Source of the DNA: Rhizobium sp. Q54
GTDB taxonomy: Bacteria; Pseudomonadota; Alphaproteobacteria; Rhizobiales; Xanthobacteraceae
Assembly: GCA_945861895.1 (NCBI GenBank)
Contig: CAMAWF010000019.1
Coordinates: 1 to 46,803, forward strand
Length of the DNA: 46,803 bases
Direction: 5' to 3'
Part shown: positions 45,965 to 46,803 of the stretch, in pieces
Layout of the letters: each line of letters begins with the position of its first letter
How positions within the stretch are numbered: the stretch's first letter is position 1
Translations under genes and position numbers: made by a program
The notes under the pieces: model-generated
Database searches by the model: none
What the model was told of the DNA's origin: nothing
Seen by the model: the letters and a program-made list of their open reading frames with translations, nothing else

Positions 45965-46048
45965 ATGATTGCTCGATTGATAATCGCCGCCGCGACGCTG
46001 CTCGCACTCGGGGTAACAGCATTCGCCGTGTGTCCGCTCTGTCCGTAA
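45965..46048 (+). CDS. 27-residue exported-type peptide with CPLCP end
   Basis: First frame after the mer promoter: ATG at 45965, TAA at 46046-46048, with AGGGAGA placed 8-9 nt upstream as a strong ribosome-binding site. The product is a hydrophobic segment (MIARLIIAAATLLALGVTAF) followed by AVCPLCP. The CxxC pair at the end of a signal or membrane helix recalls the thiols used by Mer transport proteins, but the peptide is far shorter than MerP (about 90 residues) and lacks its GMTCxxC context. It may be a real micro-protein that hands Hg(II) to MerT, or a remnant. I recognise no named family. Confidence 0.6.
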   Translation: MIARLIIAAATLLALGVTAFAVCPLCP

Positions 46049-46118
46049 CCGGGGTGGCGCCAGGGAATCGACTTCGAGCGCAATTCTCGCGTTGACAGGA
46101 ATTTCTTGGAGACCTGGA

Positions 46119-46457
46119 ATGCTCACAAAGCTTCTGGCGGGCGGTGGATTGGTAGCCGCGCTGGCCGCTTCCACGTGTTGCGTTATTCCATTGTCGCTGG
46201 GCGCGCTTGGCATCGGGGGCGCTTCATTGTCGATGTTCTCGATCTTCGCTCCTTATCAAACCGCCTTCCGCGTTGCCGCCATTCTCATGCTCGGAGTTGC
46301 TTTCTGGCTGGTCTATCGACCCCCACGGGCGGAGGTCGAAGGCGCTGCCTGCGCAGTAAATCCTTCGCAGCAATTGACGAAGACGGCTTTGTGGATTGGG
46401 GCTGCCATCACCGGGCTGGTGGTAACCTCCGGTTGGTGGGAGCGATTCGTTGCCTAA
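46119..46457 (+). CDS. merT: Mercuric ion transporter MerT
   Basis: A 112-residue inner-membrane protein with three hydrophobic segments, starting MLTKLLAGGGLVAALAASTC. The Cys-Cys pair in the first helix (Cys20-Cys21, STCCVIPLSLG) is the Hg(II)-receiving pair of MerT. The loop between helices 2 and 3, which in well-studied MerT has a second Cys pair, here has a single Cys (GAACAVNPSQQ). GGAGACCTGGA precedes the ATG. It follows the small peptide by 70 bp and leads into the GDCCVxC gene with an overlap if the TTG start is used. Confidence 0.88.
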   Translation: MLTKLLAGGGLVAALAASTCCVIPLSLGALGIGGASLSMFSIFAPYQTAFRVAAILMLGVAFWLVYRPPRAEVEGAACAVNPSQQLTKTALWIGAAITGLVVTSGWWERFVA

Positions 46458-46731
46458 CCGTGGGCAATCTGCGATGTCGCCGCAGCCAAAAGCGACAGAC
46501 GTAATCGCAACGCACTCGACAATTACTTGCCCGGAGTGCGGCTTTCACGCGATCGAAATGATGCCGACGGACGCCTGCCAGTACAGCTACGACTGCAAGC
46601 GGTGCGGTGCCCGCATGAAGCGCAAAGCGGGCGATTGCTGCGTCTATTGCTCGTACGGGTCGGTCCCATGCCCTCCGATCCAGAAGGAGCAATTTGGGCT
46701 CAGTAGCGTTGAGCCGTGTTGCTTATCGTGA
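46450..46731 (+). CDS. GDCCVxC domain-containing protein (mercury-locus associated)
   Basis: A 93-residue cysteine-rich protein. The family motif GDCCVYCSYGSVPCPPIQ is present near residues 61-78. Before it, CPECGF and CKRCGARMKRKAG form a zinc-ribbon-like set of two CxxC pairs. Some family members carry selenocysteine in the GDCC motif; here both are ordinary Cys codons. These small proteins are commonly found in mer operons and probably bind Hg or other thiophilic metals in the cytoplasm. The TTG at 46450 has GGTGGGAG 7 nt upstream and overlaps the merT stop; the ATG at 46474 is the alternative and has no ribosome-binding site. Confidence 0.88.
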   Translation: MPNRGQSAMSPQPKATDVIATHSTITCPECGFHAIEMMPTDACQYSYDCKRCGARMKRKAGDCCVYCSYGSVPCPPIQKEQFGLSSVEPCCLS

Positions 46732-46773
46732 CGGTGCCGGTCCGATGTATGTTCCAGGTCAAACTGAGAGGTA

Positions 46774-46803
46774 ATGGAGCCCAAAAGGCATGTCCGTTTT
46801 GCG
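46774..46803 (+). CDS. Possible start of the next mer-locus gene (runs off right edge)
   Basis: Only ten codons are visible (ATG at 46774, MEPKRHVRFA), with GAGAGG 3 nt upstream. An ATG at 46790 (MSVL..), with GGAG 10 nt upstream, is an equal candidate in another frame. In mer operons a mercuric reductase or organomercurial lyase would be expected next, but nothing in these bases identifies the product. Confidence 0.2.
   Translation, partial: MEPKRHVRFA

Noticed and set aside
1-46803. CRISPR array
   Set aside because: No set of regularly spaced identical repeats was seen; the tandem repeats found lie inside a coding sequence and have no spacers.
1-46803. tRNA or rRNA genes
   Set aside because: No TPsiC-type GGTTCRA arm in a cloverleaf context and no rRNA signature was noticed; the cloverleaf at 33307-33411 lacks tRNA features.

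Overview
The window looks like chromosome of an alphaproteobacterium of the Hyphomicrobiales (Rhizobiales), close to the Bradyrhizobium/Rhodopseudomonas/Pseudolabrys type. The DNA is GC-rich. The gene blocks are typical of that order: helicase - S4 protein - fdxA - carD; cobS-cobT - J-domain protein - bolA; aroK-aroB; secA / PPIase - argJ - mutT; comF - grxC - nitrilase - DUF1178 - ubiG / lysC; ptsP - prfA - prmC; DUF4167; gloB. Several intergenic gaps carry palindromic repeats of a kind common in this group. This placement is inferred from gene content, not from a database search.

Layout. 1-884: IS4-family transposase cut by the left edge. 898-2990: M48 lipoprotein protease and cytochrome b561. 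3070-8023 (minus): CarD, ferredoxin FdxA, S4 RNA-binding protein and a large Suv3-like helicase. 8324-9842: DUF3108 protein (minus) and ribosomal protein L28. 9866-14655 (minus): phytase-like esterase, cobaltochelatase CobT and CobS, J-domain protein. 14788-18168: bolA, then CorC/HlyC protein, aroB and aroK as an overlapping minus-strand operon. 18316-22947: small membrane protein, xerD, accA, L,D-transpeptidase, GIY-YIG protein. 22958-25759: secA (minus). 26067-29811: PPIase, argJ, an inserted TumE/TumA toxin-antitoxin pair, mutT, orphan Flp pilin. 29909-37321: methyltransferase, comF-grxC-nitrilase-DUF1178, EamA transporter, ubiG, lysC, oxidoreductase. 37461-43837: ptsP-prfA-prmC, a 486-bp non-coding gap, DUF4167 protein, methyltransferase. 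43954-45216: gloB and a cupin. 45425-46803: a compact mercury-resistance locus (merR, a 27-residue CxxC peptide, merT, a GDCCVxC protein), running towards the right edge.

Most genes are housekeeping: cofactor synthesis (cobalamin, ubiquinone), shikimate, lysine/threonine and arginine synthesis, protein export, translation termination and cell-wall modification. Accessory material is limited to the left IS, the toxin-antitoxin cassette in argJ, the mer locus and dispersed palindromic repeats.

The strongest unusual signal is at argJ. The last 159 bp of argJ is repeated 888 bp downstream with four mismatches, and a TumE/TumA pair lies between the copies. This looks like a small cassette that entered the argJ 3' end while leaving argJ complete. 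Next are a minimal mer operon without a recognisable merP, in which a tiny secreted-type CPLCP peptide takes the first position; a 13-bp complement that could fold the transposase start region shut in read-through mRNA; and a possible terminator/attenuator in the carD leader.
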